Below are positions 1 to 12,165 of a stretch of 64,000 bases of DNA, piece after piece. The notes under the pieces are model-generated. The model ran no database searches. It saw nothing but the letters and a program-made list of their open reading frames with translations, and was not told the origin of the DNA. Position 1 is the first letter of the stretch. The number at the start of each line of letters is the position of its first letter. Position numbers and translations under genes: made by a program. Origin of the DNA: Chelonoidis abingdonii (Eukaryota > Chordata > Testudines > Testudinidae); NCBI RefSeq assembly GCF_003597395.2, contig NC_133770.1, positions 34,499,166-34,563,165 of the forward strand, written 5' to 3'.

Positions 1-937
1 ATTCATACTTTAAATGTCTTATTCTTAAGACCATATTTATGTTTCTTGAAAACTGAAAAATTTATTTATCTAGTTCTGCTATATTTTCTTTATTTCCTCT
101 TCCCCCTTTTTATATTTAATACATTCACATGAAACAAGTAAACATTCCATTAGTTCCTGTTACTTATTTTGACTCAACACTGATAGTAGCAAAGCTTTTA
201 TCATAGCCATAGCTATCAACACACTAAGACTGAGTGCTCCATTCTTTCCATTTCTCCACCTATTTGAAGAAAATCTTAAATCATCACTCATGAACACTAA
301 ATCTCAATCTCTTCCACAGAGTTACTGCACATGATATATTGCGATCAACACCTAAAAACTATGTAAAGATCCTTGCAAATGGGACACTCACCAAAATGAA
401 TATTTCAAGCACTCTATATTAAGGAGTGAGAGGTCCTTGATGAGGGTAGACTAGTTTAAAATCAAAAATTTAAATCACTAATTTTAATCATGATTTAAAC
501 CAGCTTCTGGCAATTTAGGCCTTAACATAGTTTTGCCATAATTTAAAATAAGTTTCTTTTAAAAAATAAATGTGTTTAGTTTAAATAAAGCCTCTAAGTT
601 AAATAAAACATGCCAATTCAATTTGCAAAAAAAATCAAATAAATTTTTTAATGAATTTTTGTCTACACTGACCTTGATGGACCATGGTTAAGGTTGAATG
701 GCGCTTTGTTAAGAAAAGATTTTCAAAGTGTTCTAAAAATCCCCATGAATAATGACTTGAAAATTGCTATGTCCACAGAGAAGCATGGTAGAGTTTGTGG
801 TGCAAATTCAAGGTCATTTGATCCAAGGGTTCCCAAGATAACGTCCCCTATAAAATGACCCGCTTTTAAAATTTCAGGTTCTTGTATCTTTTTTGCCCAC
901 AATTAAGGAAAAACCGAATGAAGGTTTTTATTGTATA

Positions 938-1068
938 TAATTCTACATTTGGAAGTTCAACTTTCATAATAAAGAGATTGCACTACAGTACTTGTAATAG
1001 GTGAATTGAAAAATACTCTCTTGTTTTTTACAGTGCAAATATTGGAATCAAAAATATAATGTGAACGC
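938..1068 (+). mobile_element. Fragment of the long-armed hAT family
   Basis: The stretch with ATAAAGAGATTGCACTACAG and a following TTTTTTACAGTGCAAATATT is a clear relative of the right arm of the element at 50599-52177 (compare 51890-52010). Only about 130 bp of one arm is present, with no visible ends. Confidence 0.6.
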
Positions 1069-1165
1069 TGTACATTAATCACACAAACATTAATTTACCT
1101 CCACTGTGCAATAAGACTATCCTCATTTTATAGATGGGGAAAGTAAAACAAAAATTTACCTGAAG

Positions 1166-2075
1166 GTTTGTCTATATACAATTTTTGTACTTATTTAATT
1201 AAATATCTGCATAAAAACAATTTAGCTAAAATGAAGTCCCCCAGTACGGATGCAGTTACAGCAGTATAAAGGTGTTTATGCTGGTATAGCTTGTTTCAGA
1301 GGAAAGGCACAGACTGCAGAGGTATTTTGGGGGGAGCAGAGAGACTTTGGTGAAGGGGCTGGTGTGGGGGAAAGGGAAGTTGAGAGATGGAATAATGAGA
1401 GGTGGATGGAGAAACTTCTAGGAATAAATGGAAACAACAGCTGTATGTGCTCCATACAGTATAGCTACATATACAGAGAAGACATGCATTCAAAAACTTT
1501 GAAACTTCATGTTTAAGAAAAAAAGGGAAAATCCAGAAATTAATTTACAAAAAAAAAGTTATGGCACCTCTGCCCTCACTCATGCTACTCCTAGGGGAAG
1601 GGTAACGCTGAACACCTTTCCCCTGCCTGCATCAGACATGTAGCATGGTAGGCAGTCTGGGTCTTACCTCACCCCAGCTGTAAGCTGGAGGCATCAGTGA
1701 GAAGACTGAGTCCCCAGAAACCCTCTCACATTTGCCCTTCATTCAAACTTTCCTCACTAGTTCCACTTCTGGAAAAGCCAGAGGAAAATTAAGGGTTTAC
1801 CTACATGGGAAAAGTTCTCTTTCCCTATATCCGTGTAAGTTTAAACCATGATAATTACAACAGTATAACTTCCCATGCTGACACTTTAGGGCATAAGAGT
1901 GGTTTTTTCTAGTTTAACTTAAGTTACTTTGGAAGCAGGTTAAGCAAGCCAAAAGAGCTATTCTTTTTCCACAAAAGCAGTAGACACAATGGGAGTCAGA
2001 ATAGCATAACTACAGCAATATAACTATACTATTATAACAGGTGAAATTTTCTTCTGTAGACAAGCTCTAACAAAA
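1166..2075. repeat. Degraded MITE-like stretches
   Basis: Two segments (about 1166-1300 and 1796-2075) have ends resembling the TTGTCTACA/TGTAGACAAG termini of local Harbinger-type MITEs, with internal ACAGCAGTATAA and ACAGCAATATAAC runs typical of those elements. They are old, and the boundaries are uncertain. An open frame at 1250-1516 lies in this sequence and is not a gene. Confidence 0.35.
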
Positions 2076-2182
2076 CCCTTCATTAGTTGTGCATTAATGT
2101 TGTTTTAGAAGTGCTCCACACCATTCCTATACACTGACCCCTAAACCTTAACTTTAGCCCCTTACCTTAAGATGACAAGGTG

Positions 2183-2422
2183 TCTGGTGACACCTTAAAG
2201 GACTAACAGATTTATTTGGGCAGAAGCTTTTGTGGGTAAAAAAACCTCACTTCTTCAAATGCGTGGAGTGAAAGTTACAGAAAGTTCACTCCATGCATCT
2301 GAAGTGATGTTTTTTTTTTTACCCACAAAAGCTTCTGCCCAAATAAATCTGTTAGTCCTTTAAGGTGCCACCAGACTCCCTGTTGTTTTTGTGGATACAG
2401 CCTAACACGGGTACCCCCTGAT
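2183..2422. repeat. Fold-back repeat, copy 1 (inverted arms)
   Basis: Two arms that are near reverse complements meet near 2283. Each carries CTAACAGATTTATTTGGGCA, AAGCTTTTGTGGGTAAAA and ACTCCATGCATCTGAAG or their reverse complements. The right arm ends with CACGGGTACCCCCTGATAC, the outer end of the family. The left arm lacks its outer 35-40 bases. I recognise it as a very common reptile interspersed repeat but cannot name the superfamily with confidence. Confidence 0.75.
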
Positions 2423-2571
2423 ACTTACCTTAAGATGGCATCACTGTCCTAAGGAGGCCCTCAGGGAAATTACAGCATGCCTCCCTAACACGTGGAAGAT
2501 GGTGGGGAAGAGGAAGAAGAACAGTGTTGGGGAAACGAAAGAGAGGTAATGGTTTTGGAAGTAAGGGATGC

Positions 2572-2592
2572 AGAGAGAGAGAGAGAGAGAGA
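2572..2592. repeat. (GA)n microsatellite
   Basis: About ten uninterrupted AG dinucleotides. Confidence 0.95.
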
Positions 2593-3084
2593 AAGATAGG
2601 AACAAGAACTTGAAATTATGGTCTACACAGAAACAGCAAGTTTGTTTAGGGCAGGGTAAGGTTATGTCATATTCCTAGGACTTAATGTCATCTTTCCCAG
2701 GGCGCTCCTAAAATTTTGTGGGAAGTGATAAGACACGACTTTCACTCTGCATTTTCTGACTTCAGTTGATGCCTTCTTTGCCCTAAAGGGACATGAGGAA
2801 GGAAATATAGTGTTGTGGTGTGGCATGGCAGGCATTACCTTAACTCTGCATTTCCTGTTTTCTAACTTTTATATTTTATTGAGTGTTTCCTGATTTCTGG
2901 AGGTTGTCATGTTCAAGTGCCAACTTCCATGTTCTAGAAGGCTGTAAGGTACAATGATAAGCAACCTAGACTCATGTTTAACAAAGGTTTGTGTTAGCCA
3001 GTCGTACTTTAGCCCATGAAATAAACAAAGGCTGAATATTCTTAGCTGCTTTACAGTAAAGGGAAGTATATTCCATAACCAAAG

Positions 3085-3555
3085 CTGAACTTCTTGCCCT
3101 TCCCCTTCTCGGAGAAAAACAGAGTTCTCACTCTCTGGTTGGGTGCAGCAAGTCAGATACTTTATTCTCTAGCAATTGCATGGAGGGAGAGTGCACACTA
3201 GGATACAGGTTTTCCCCCCACCTAGGCAGGTCTCTCTAAACATAAACAATTACAGCCAACATTTATACCTTTTTTACAGACAATAATGAGCAACAGCTGC
3301 ATATTGCTTATACATATTCCTTCTCTCCATCTGATTTCTCTCAACAATTTCTGCTATAGTCTACATTCCATTTTTATCTTAACACAAGGTCAAAACAACC
3401 TCTCTCACAGTTCTTTTCCACTCACCTCACACAATCCTCACTTCTACAAGTCTCGCATTATTAGGCTTACAGCTAGCCTGACTCTTACTCACAGAGGGGA
3501 CTGTCTGCATTGAAATTCCCTTCAAATCCCTATCAGTTCTTGCTCTACTTCCACA
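3085..3555 (-). mobile_element. Solo LTR of an endogenous retrovirus-like element
   Basis: Read on the minus strand, the segment starts TGTGGAAG and ends TTCA. It contains a TATA box (GGTATAAATG, near 3270) and, about 100 bases further on, GAGAATAAAGTATCTGAC, a polyadenylation signal followed by a U5-like stretch. This order (TATA, AATAAA, U5) is typical of a retroviral LTR. No internal coding region flanks it, so it is a solo LTR. I see no convincing target duplication, so the ends may be off by some bases. Confidence 0.65.
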
Positions 3556-5089
3556 CCTTTCATCTTCCAAATAGAAGATCAATTTTTATTCTTGTTTTTA
3601 TTTTAATTTCTTCTCTTTTGCTATACCTCTAGTACCAACAAAGGAAAATATACTACATATCCAGATATGTTTTTTCTTCTCTACCTGGCTTTAACAAAGA
3701 CTAGTCATTTGTTCCTTCAAAACCCTGCCCCTCTTGAACATCCCAGCCAGCATAATCTTAAATGAACAAGTGGACAATCTTTTGCTTCCTACATCCTCAT
3801 ACTTTGTCACTAAGATATGAAAATTATAGTTCAAATGCCACAGCAGAAACACTAGGTAATACACTTATTGTAAATTAAAATGATCTGCAAAACAGACATT
3901 TTCCATTATGGACTACAAATGTTTAGCAGAAGTCCTACCTCCCCCCACCTCTTTTGAACATGTGTTCAATTAAGTAACTCATTTTATACATACAGCCATA
4001 CCATAAATGTGTCAGTCGCCACCCACTTCAAGATTTTTGGAAAGCCCAAATAGTGAAAATTCTATGGAAATACCATGATACAACTTTTAAAAATTAAGTA
4101 ATGACACTTTAGTTAAGGTTAACATAGCTGACAGTTAAGTGCTTCCATTAGTTACTCCAGACTCAAACAAAGAAAGTCAATGCCTCAAGCTAATTTAGGC
4201 CAATTTACATGCTACGAACTAAAGTAATATGACTTGCCTATGGCTTCTATTTTCACCTAATATGAAAATGATTTCTTAACTGATTGAGATAACTGAAGAA
4301 AGTTCCGTTTCTATTCAAGCATAATGACTCCAGACTTGCTGACACTGAGTATTTATTAATGAGATAAGTTTAATAGCCCATGACTTTCATGGGGATAATT
4401 ATCTTGCTGCAATCAAAATAACTAAGTTAGTATTAATCTACACCTTTTGTTATTTCTATCCAAGCAGTTGTTTGGATACTATTTCAAAATAAAGTACGAA
4501 TGAAAGCCAGTAAGTTATTTTGGTTCAAGTTTGGGGGTAGACCAGCCACACTGGAAAAAACAGATACAATTGGTAACTGAATACTCCAAATCTCTGCAGG
4601 ATTTTAATATAAGAAATATCGATTAGGGCCATATCTAGACTAGAGGGGAAAAAACTTGTCCTGCAGGCCTGGTCTGCACTATACAGTTAGGTTGACAAAA
4701 GGCAGCAGAGGTCAACCTGGTTGTGCATGAGTCTACACTTAATTTGGCTCTCACTGACATAAATACCCCCTTAATAATACCACCACCACCTCCTTGAGAG
4801 GTATAGAGCCACAGTCAATGTACTTAGGTTGATGCACTGCTACATTACTTCTGACAAATATAACTGCCCTCCAGCAGCTATCTCACAATGCCCCACACTG
4901 ACCACTCTGTTCACCAGTGACCTCCACTGCTCATGAGTCATGGAGACTGGAAGCCTGCCCTGCCCCCCAACCCCCTTTAAAGCCCTGCCAATTTTTGAAA
5001 TTCTTTTTCCTGATTGCCCACTTGGCAAGCGCACCTAGCAACTCTCCATAGTTGAATGCAACTGCCCAGCTGACCATGCTGGTTACATG

Positions 5090-5545
5090 CACCAGATGTG
5101 CTCCTGCCTGTAGCAAACAAGAGACATTGGATCTCTTGGACCTGTGAAGAGAAGAGGCAGTGCAGGCACTACTCCGAACCAGCCACAGAAACGCTGACAT
5201 CTACAAGAAGATTACCCCAAGAATACAGTAGAAGGGGTATGACAGGGGCCAGCAGCAGTGCAGCATGAAAGCCAAGAAGTTTCAGCAGACATACCAGAAA
5301 GCCATGGAAGTCAATGGTTGATGCTGTGACAAGCTACAGACCTGCTGCTTTTACAAAGAATTGTCTCTCATACTCAGCAGAGATCCCATCACCACTGCCA
5401 ATAACACCATGGATACCTCTGAGGAGTCAAAGTCACAGTGAGAAGGTAGGGGTGGTGGACTAGGAAGAGGAGGAGTACTGGAGATATAGGACCATGGGAT
5501 CCTGCTGCGCATTGACCCAGGACCTGTTTTTGGATCCACCACAGT
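5090..5545 (+). pseudogene. Harbinger Myb/SANT-like accessory protein, broken
   Basis: The plus strand encodes NADIYKKITPRIQ, then a stop, then KGYDRGQQQCSMKAKKFQQT and, after another stop, CCDKLQTCCFYKELSLIL followed by SRDPITTANNTMDTSEESKS. This is the trihelix/Myb-SANT-like domain pattern of Harbinger accessory proteins (usually RSxRNxxIYxxIxxxMxxxGY, then QCxxKxKxLRxxY, then TCxFYxELxxIL). Further on, TQDLFLDPP near 5510-5545 resembles the acidic C-terminal tail. In the live element this protein binds the transposon ends and brings the transposase to the nucleus (family knowledge). At least two in-frame stops and base losses make it a pseudogene; its 3' end is cut by a hAT insertion. Confidence 0.75.
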
Positions 5546-5551
5546 ATTGAC

Positions 5552-6235
5552 CAGGGTGGGCAAACTTTTGGATCTGAGGGCCATATCTGGTATAGAAACT
5601 GCATAGTGGGCTATGAATGCTCATGAAATTGAAGGTTGGGGTGCAGGAAGAGGTGAGGGCTCTGGCTTGGGGGGGAAGACTCTGGGGTGGGGCCAGAAAT
5701 GAGGGGTTTGGAGGGCAGAAGGGGGCTCCAGGCTTGGTCAGGAGGTTGGGGTGTAGGAGAGAGGGCATCAGCTGGGGGTGCAGGCTCTGGGTGGGGCTGG
5801 GGATGAGGTGTGCAGGAGGTTACTCCAGGCTGTGCCGAAGGGGTTCAGAGGGCGGGAGGGGGATCAGGGCTGGGGCAGGGGGTCGGGCTGCAAGAGGGGG
5901 TCAAGGATGCAGGCTCCAGGTGGCACTTATCTCAAGTTGCTCCCAGAAGCAGCAGCATGTCCCCCTTCCAGCTCCTAAATGGAGGCGCAGCCAGGCAGCC
6001 CTGCATGCTGCCCTGTCCACAGGCGCCGCCCCTGCTGCACCCATTGGCCAGCTACAGGGGCAGCACGCAGAGCCCTCTGGCTGCCCCTATGTGTAGGAGC
6101 CGGGGGGCATGCCACTGCTTCCAGGAGCTGCGTGGAACGGGGCAAGCCCCCAACCCTGCTCATGGCTAGAGTGGGGCAAGCCCCAGATCCAACTCTCTGG
6201 TGGGAGTTCAAGGGCTGGATGTTTGCCCACCTCTG
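5552..6235. mobile_element. Non-autonomous hAT element (GGGCAAACTTTT family), copy 1
   Basis: The ends CAGGGTGGGCAAACTT and GTTTGCCCACCTCTG are inverted. They are flanked by GTATTGAC (5544-5551) and GTCTAGAC (6236-6243), a decayed 8-bp duplication as expected for hAT. The body is GC-rich and made of GGGTGCAGGCTCTGGG-like units, which creates several spurious open frames (for example 5617-6096). It lies inside the Harbinger element. Confidence 0.8.
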
Positions 6236-6527
6236 GTCTAGACTCTAGCATGGGAGAGACAAATTCTATTATTTGGAACATAACCAGTCTTCATCAGGTC
6301 ACAATATATGCTTGCTGGTGCTCATCAGTTCAGAAAGCGACCAATTACTTGTTACTGTAAAGTGTCACACCACTCATAAGATCATTCACAAACAGAATTA
6401 ATAGGTGCACTGACAATGTTATATCTCTACATGTACAATAATTCACTACACGATTCATACCAGGCTGCAAAAGCTCAGGGCCAGGTAGAGCACATTACAA
6501 CACCACAGGTTACTCTGGCTCACTAAT

Positions 6528-6743
6528 AAAATGGTCTTTCAAGGCCTCCCTGAGCAGTACAGCTCTGCATACAGTTCTTTTAATAGCCCTTCTATCTGGC
6601 TGTTCAAATTCAGCAGACAGAAGCTCCACCTCCATCCTCCACCTCAGCAGAAACTTTTCCCTCTTTGCTTCACAGATATTATGCAGAACACAGCAGACAG
6701 CTGTAAACATTGGGATATTATTCTCACTGAGGTCCAGACTTCT
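6528..6743 (-). pseudogene. Harbinger transposase C-terminus remnant
   Basis: On the minus strand the frame reads MFTAVCCVLHNICEAKREKF, then FEQPDRRAIKRTV and REALKDHFISEPE, the conserved tail of HARBI1-like transposases (CCxLHNxC followed by a helix and REAL..HF). The upstream part of the same open frame (6744-6920) is unrelated sequence, so the catalytic DDE core is absent. It can have no transposase activity. Confidence 0.75.
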
Positions 6744-9728
6744 GAGTAACCACCACCAGCACCCCTTCAAGCAACCAAAACTTAAATGTATACACCAATT
6801 TAAAAAACATAGTAAGAAAACCAAAAAAGAGCCACTGTGGTTAAACAACAAAGTAAAAGAAGCAGTGAGAGGCAAAGAGGTAATTTTAATGCTACTCTTA
6901 TCACCAATAAGCAATTGCACACTTTTTTGCGAGAGAGGGATTTTCTGTGTCTCTAGCTCTCTAGAAAGATGGATTTGGGAATATTTTGGAGACTTCTTTT
7001 ATCTACTGGCAGTGCCAAATAGGATCAGGAATCATATATAATTAGGGTAACTGATACAAAGCCTGATAGCAAGAATTAATGCTATAAAAATGGTGCCGCT
7101 GATAACAAAGTTAACAAAAAAACACTACACTGTCTGGATATTTTACTACTTCTTATTTCACGTGTACACATGACACAAAGTTGATCATTAGATGGTGAGA
7201 CAGACACAGCTTCCCCCGGGAATAAGGAAGTAGCAGCAGTACATTTTTCAAATGATATTATCTTTTTATACTTGGGATACTAAGAGAAAAGTTCAATTGC
7301 ACACTGTTGCTTTGAGGAACTTTAAGTTTAATTCTAATAAAATATCTTACATATTGTATTCTGATAAATTAATAACAAATCTGTACAGTAACATCCACTT
7401 TCCCTTCCAAAAAATGAAGTCTGAAGAAAAAGTAATTTGTTAAGCTAAGTCATTGCTTGAACAAGGCCCGCACATATTATCAAACAGAAGTACTCTCGTG
7501 ATGGGCAGCCTAGGCTGAAGCCTCAAACAATAAAACTATACACCACCACAAATGCTGTACAAACAGCTAAATAGCTGAAGAAATGGACTTCAGAATATAA
7601 GCTCTCATTTTAAATGAAAGTTATAGTCTAACCCTTATTGTTCTGAAAATAAACTTTGAGACAAGAAATTAATATAACCAATGCAATGATGAATGGCTGA
7701 GTAGAAAGTCTGAAAAACTTCAAGAACTGTGAACTGCTCCCTTTCACTTCAATGGAGATGTTCAAACTCTGAAGCCTAATGACAGCAATTAAGGTGTTAG
7801 TTATTTCACTGATGATTGTTTTAGCAGAAACCTAAAGCATCTATGGTTTGTATGACACACAAAGTTAAACTTTATCAGCCTAAAAGAGAATATTCTGTCA
7901 AAATAGCACCTATGACAATATACAATTATAAATAGCCTTGCCTACACTTCTAATAAGTAAGTTGTTTTGGCTCTAGTATTAGACAAAATGAATTTACTTT
8001 TAACAATTTAAAACATTACTAAAATCACTGCTTTTTAAAAAACCTTTACACTACTGAATTAAGTTGCTGATTTTAATAATGATGTGTGACCTTATTTTAA
8101 GTTAGTCTCTCCCTAATTGGAGTAGATTAACTGGAAGTGGTATCCACAGGAAATGAATTGTAAAAGAACTTGGTTAGTTATTTCAAACATATGCAGTATT
8201 AAACTACTTTAAATACTCACTAACACATGAAAAACAAAACTATTTTAAACAATGCTGCTTATATATCAAACTCTGGTTATTTACTCTTCCCCGCTCTTAA
8301 AAATTTATTGTGAACACTATAGTAGGGTGTTCATATTTAAAGATCATAAACTGTGGTCCTATGTCTCACCTATCACCATTACACAAATACACATACATTT
8401 TGTTATTTCATAATATGAGGCCAACACTGAAACAAACTGAGTAGGGTCCTCCTCCCCCTTATTACTTACATTTAAGAGATTAATACAAGGTGTCATTTTG
8501 TTTCTAGACCCTGCCTTTTACTCAGCTATCATCACTAACAGAGTAGGTGTAGATATCACCAGGGATAACTAATTTGTACCCATTCTCACCTGCTCCTCTT
8601 CTTGATCCTTTTGCAGTGAGAAGATTAGGTGTGGAGTGATGCTTCTGCCACAGGTAACAGATAGAAAGCACCTTCCCACTCCCCGCCCTAGAAAAAGATC
8701 AGGTTCAGTGCACCTATAGCATTGAATCCACTTGGACTCATGGATTCCCTTCACATGAGCTACGACAAATTTTCTTATGCCCCTCATCTTCCCAAGTTGA
8801 ATTCCTGGAGGGAGGCTTAGGGGTAAAAAAAAAAAAAAATTCACTTTTTGGAGTCCCACAATAGTAGGTATAACAATGCTGCTAGCTGTCCCTTACCAGG
8901 TAGAACAGCACAGCAACACACAAACACCTTCCGTCAGATTCTCTCTATATATATTATCTACTTAATACTGCTCTTAAAACGACATTTAAAGAATACTAAG
9001 AATAATGTTTCACTAAGGCCATCCACCACAGAAACAGGAGGTTTTTTTGGGGGGAGGGAGGAGGCGGAAGGGGAGGTGTGTAAAAATGGGAGAGAGGACC
9101 AATGAAACACTACAGTTTCTATTTCTTCATCTGAAGTTATCTACTATAACAAACCGTTTCCAGAGCAACCAACTGAGAAGTTGTAAACTGAATAATGTAA
9201 CTTCAAGCAATGGAACAACAGCAGCTGGAATTACAGTACTTAGAATTTCTATTATCCAGAGGTAACATTAATTCTTGAATCTAGTCTGATATAATATTGC
9301 TGTGTTCAGAATACCTCATCTAAGATTATGAACTTCTAAATTTCCTCAGACAAGTGGTGCACACTTCACCAATTTGTTCCTTTGACCAAATGAGAATTTT
9401 AATAGACCTAAAAAATAAATATTTTATTAGAACATATGTATACAATGTGGCAAAAAAGTTATCTACTACCAATCCCACCCTCATTCTGCATTTTACAGAG
9501 GTTCAACTTTTATCTGTGATGAAGAGTGTCTCTATACCAGGATACACATCAAGACTCATACTCTACACATCCTGCAGCTCAGGCTACATTGAAGTGCCGC
9601 TATGAAGCTCATCCAGTTGGATCACCACTTAAGTGAACCACTGTATGTAGGATCTAGATTTCCAGCATGTAACCTTTGGGGAGCTTTGCGGAAATCTTTT
9701 GCACCAGTTTGAGCTGTACTGTCTAGAA

Positions 9729-10385
9729 CTGGGGTGGACAAACTTTTTGGTCTTAGGGCCATATCTAGGTATGGAAATTGTATGGCATGCTATAAACGCT
9801 CACAAAATTGGGGGTGGGGTGAGGCCCCGGGCTATGGGTGTGGGCTCTGGGGTAGAGCCAGCAATGAGGAGTTATGGGTGCAAGAGGGGGCTCCAGGTTG
9901 GGGTGCGGGTGGGAGAGCTCCAGCTGGGGGGTGCAGGAGGTTGCTCCAGGCTGGGACCAAGGAATTCGGAAGGCAGGGGGGAAATCAGGGCTGGGGAAGG
10001 GGCATGGGAGAGGGTCAGGGGTGCAGAATCTGAGTGGCACTTACCTCAAGCAGCTCCCAGAAACAGCAGCATGTCCCCCCTTCAGCACCTACACAGAGGC
10101 GCAGCCAGGGGCCGTCTCAGCAGCTCCCATTGACCACGGTTCAGTTCGCATGCTTGGGGCAAGGGCAGTGTGTGGAGTCCCCCTGGCTGCCCCTACGTGT
10201 AGGAGCTGAAGGTGGGACATGCCACTGCTTCCAGGAGCTGGTGGAGCAGGGCAAGCACCCAGCCCTGCTCCCTGGCTAGAGCGGGGCAAGCCCCGGACCT
10301 TGCTCCCTGGCAGGAGCTCAAGGACCAAATTAAAAATGTCCGTAGGGCCAGAGGCAGCTCCCAGGCTATACTTTGCCCACCCCTG
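9729..10385. mobile_element. Non-autonomous hAT element, copy 2 of the same family
   Basis: The ends CTGGGGTGGACAAACTTT and CTTTGCCCACCCCTG are inverted and flanked by GTCTAGAA (9721-9728) and GTCTAAAG (10386-10393), six of eight bases matching. The GC-rich body is similar to the copy at 5552-6235. Open frames in it (9699-10133, 9874-10209) are not genes. Confidence 0.8.
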
Positions 10386-10496
10386 GTCTAAAGCTTTACA
10401 GGATACTAAACGTTGTCTAAAATGGTGATCAAAAACTTACTGCCCTGAAGCTCATCTCACCACCAGATACACATGGTTCTCAATGAAGCAGAACAA

Positions 10497-10630
10497 AATG
10501 TTTATCATTTGTCTTACCACAACACCTAGGAGTCCTAGTCAAGGACCAGGCCCCCAATTCTCTAGGTGCTGTAAACAAAGAACAAAAAGACAATCCCTCC
10601 TGCCCAAGGAGCTTGAATTCTGTATCTGCC
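10497..10630 (-). mobile_element. L2-like LINE 3' tail
   Basis: Read on the minus strand, the stretch has CAAGCTCCTTGGGCAGGAGG, TGTCTTTTTGTTC and ACAGCACCTAGAGAATTGGG, the familiar tail of a sauropsid L2-type LINE (AAGCTCTTTGGGGCAGGGAC and CAGCGCCTAGCACAATGGGG in recent copies). Confidence 0.6.
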
Positions 10631-12165
10631 CATGAAAAAAAAGGTACATACATATACAGCAGTGCTTTAGAGTACTGGTGTATTTCAAATCTATAAACTT
10701 TCCTTCTAAACAAAAAACAAAAGAAAGCCAATTGCCCAGAAAGACAACATGAGGCCTCAAAGGGAGAATGGAAATAATTTTAAGTTATCACAGGAGTTGA
10801 TATGAGAGTTGTATATTTTGTTTGCGTAAAAATGAAAAAGACCAAAACAAAATGCAGCATGTAATTCATCCAGTAATTAGAGAGAAGGAACAGGCACTTG
10901 AAACAGTTATGCCCATTGTGCCTTCTGAATAGGTGAAACTCAACTAATTGGTGGTGAGCAAATTTAATGCTCCTGTTTTTTATCTGAAATATTCTGAACT
11001 CACTCATACACAGAACAGGAAAGTGTAGTTCAATTATGAAACTAATCGCCTTTACAGAAGTTTCAAAACAATCCCACTAAAAAAAAAAATACTATAGCAA
11101 AGAAAAGTCTAAAAACTGTATTTTTCAAGTTTTTCCCCCAAGACTTTTATGTAATCTATTATTTGGCATTCAAAACACTTCATAGAAATGGCACTGATTT
11201 TACTTATCTACCCTTCTGGGTCTTCTCCCATTAATACATCATCCTTGACTGCCAGATACAAAGTAGAATATTTAAGTTACGTAATATTAGCGAGCAACAG
11301 TATGGGAATCTCAGAAATGTTACTAAGATCTACACAAAATGCAAGTCACATTTCAACTAATTTCTCATTCACTATGATATTCTTCTAAGAATTCATTTCT
11401 GACAAAAACAGTATTAAGTTATACTTCTGCAAACCATCTGAAGCGACATTACATAAAACAGATCATGCACGTTTAATACAATAAGCCCAAGAAGCCTTTT
11501 TTTTTGTTAACATTTATAGCAAAGGAACTCTAATATTTGAAAGCTTTTTGGATCTCTCCTTCTGTTGAAATAAAAACAGCCTAGCATTACTCATACAGGT
11601 ATCAAGTACTTCCATTTGAATTTTTTTTTTTTTTTAAGAAATGATGAAAAATGTTTTTTAATGGAATAGAAATCACTAACAGACTTACAAGGTTACATGA
11701 CTCACAAAATACCCTTCCCCAAATAACAATTTTAAAACAAATTGTGAGTTATAATATCTCAACTTCCAAAGTGAAATTTAAGGAATATTAAGAGTATGGA
11801 GATGGACTCCCACTGTCATTCTCCAAGTCTTCCCCACACCTTCATTCACTATTTCTTCCTTCTTTTAGATTCAAAACAGCAGGTGGAGTTCAATGCTAGC
11901 AACTCTCTACAATACTGTGTAACACAACCGTGGCACCTACTATAAGAAAAGCTGACTAGAAACATGCAATCAATTTTTACTCACAAAAGGCACCACGGGT
12001 TAAGTACTTCAATGCAGGAGAGCAATGTTACTAATTCTACGGCTTCTAGCGCCAGCAAACATCTGTGGGAAAATACAGAACTGCTGATGACTGCCAGTTT
12101 GAGACTCTGCTTTTCCTCCTATATTATTTATTTTTATTAAGTACATTGAAAAATCATGACTACTG

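Larger units (their letters stand above)
4664..6745. mobile_element. Decayed PIF/Harbinger DNA transposon
   Basis: The left end GGCCTGGTCTGCACT matches the terminal repeat of the local Harbinger/Chompy-type MITEs. Inside are remnants of the two Harbinger genes: a Myb/SANT-like DNA-binding protein on the plus strand (about 5090-5545) and the C-terminus of a HARBI1-type transposase on the minus strand (6528-6743). The transposase N-terminus and DDE core are missing, as is the right terminal repeat. A hAT non-autonomous element (5552-6235) has inserted between the two gene remnants. Confidence 0.75.

Noticed and set aside
5617..6096. 159-codon plus-strand frame and its overlapping companions
   Set aside because: It lies wholly within a GC-rich non-autonomous hAT element (5552-6235), and the same composition yields similar frames at 9699-10133 and 60861-61288.
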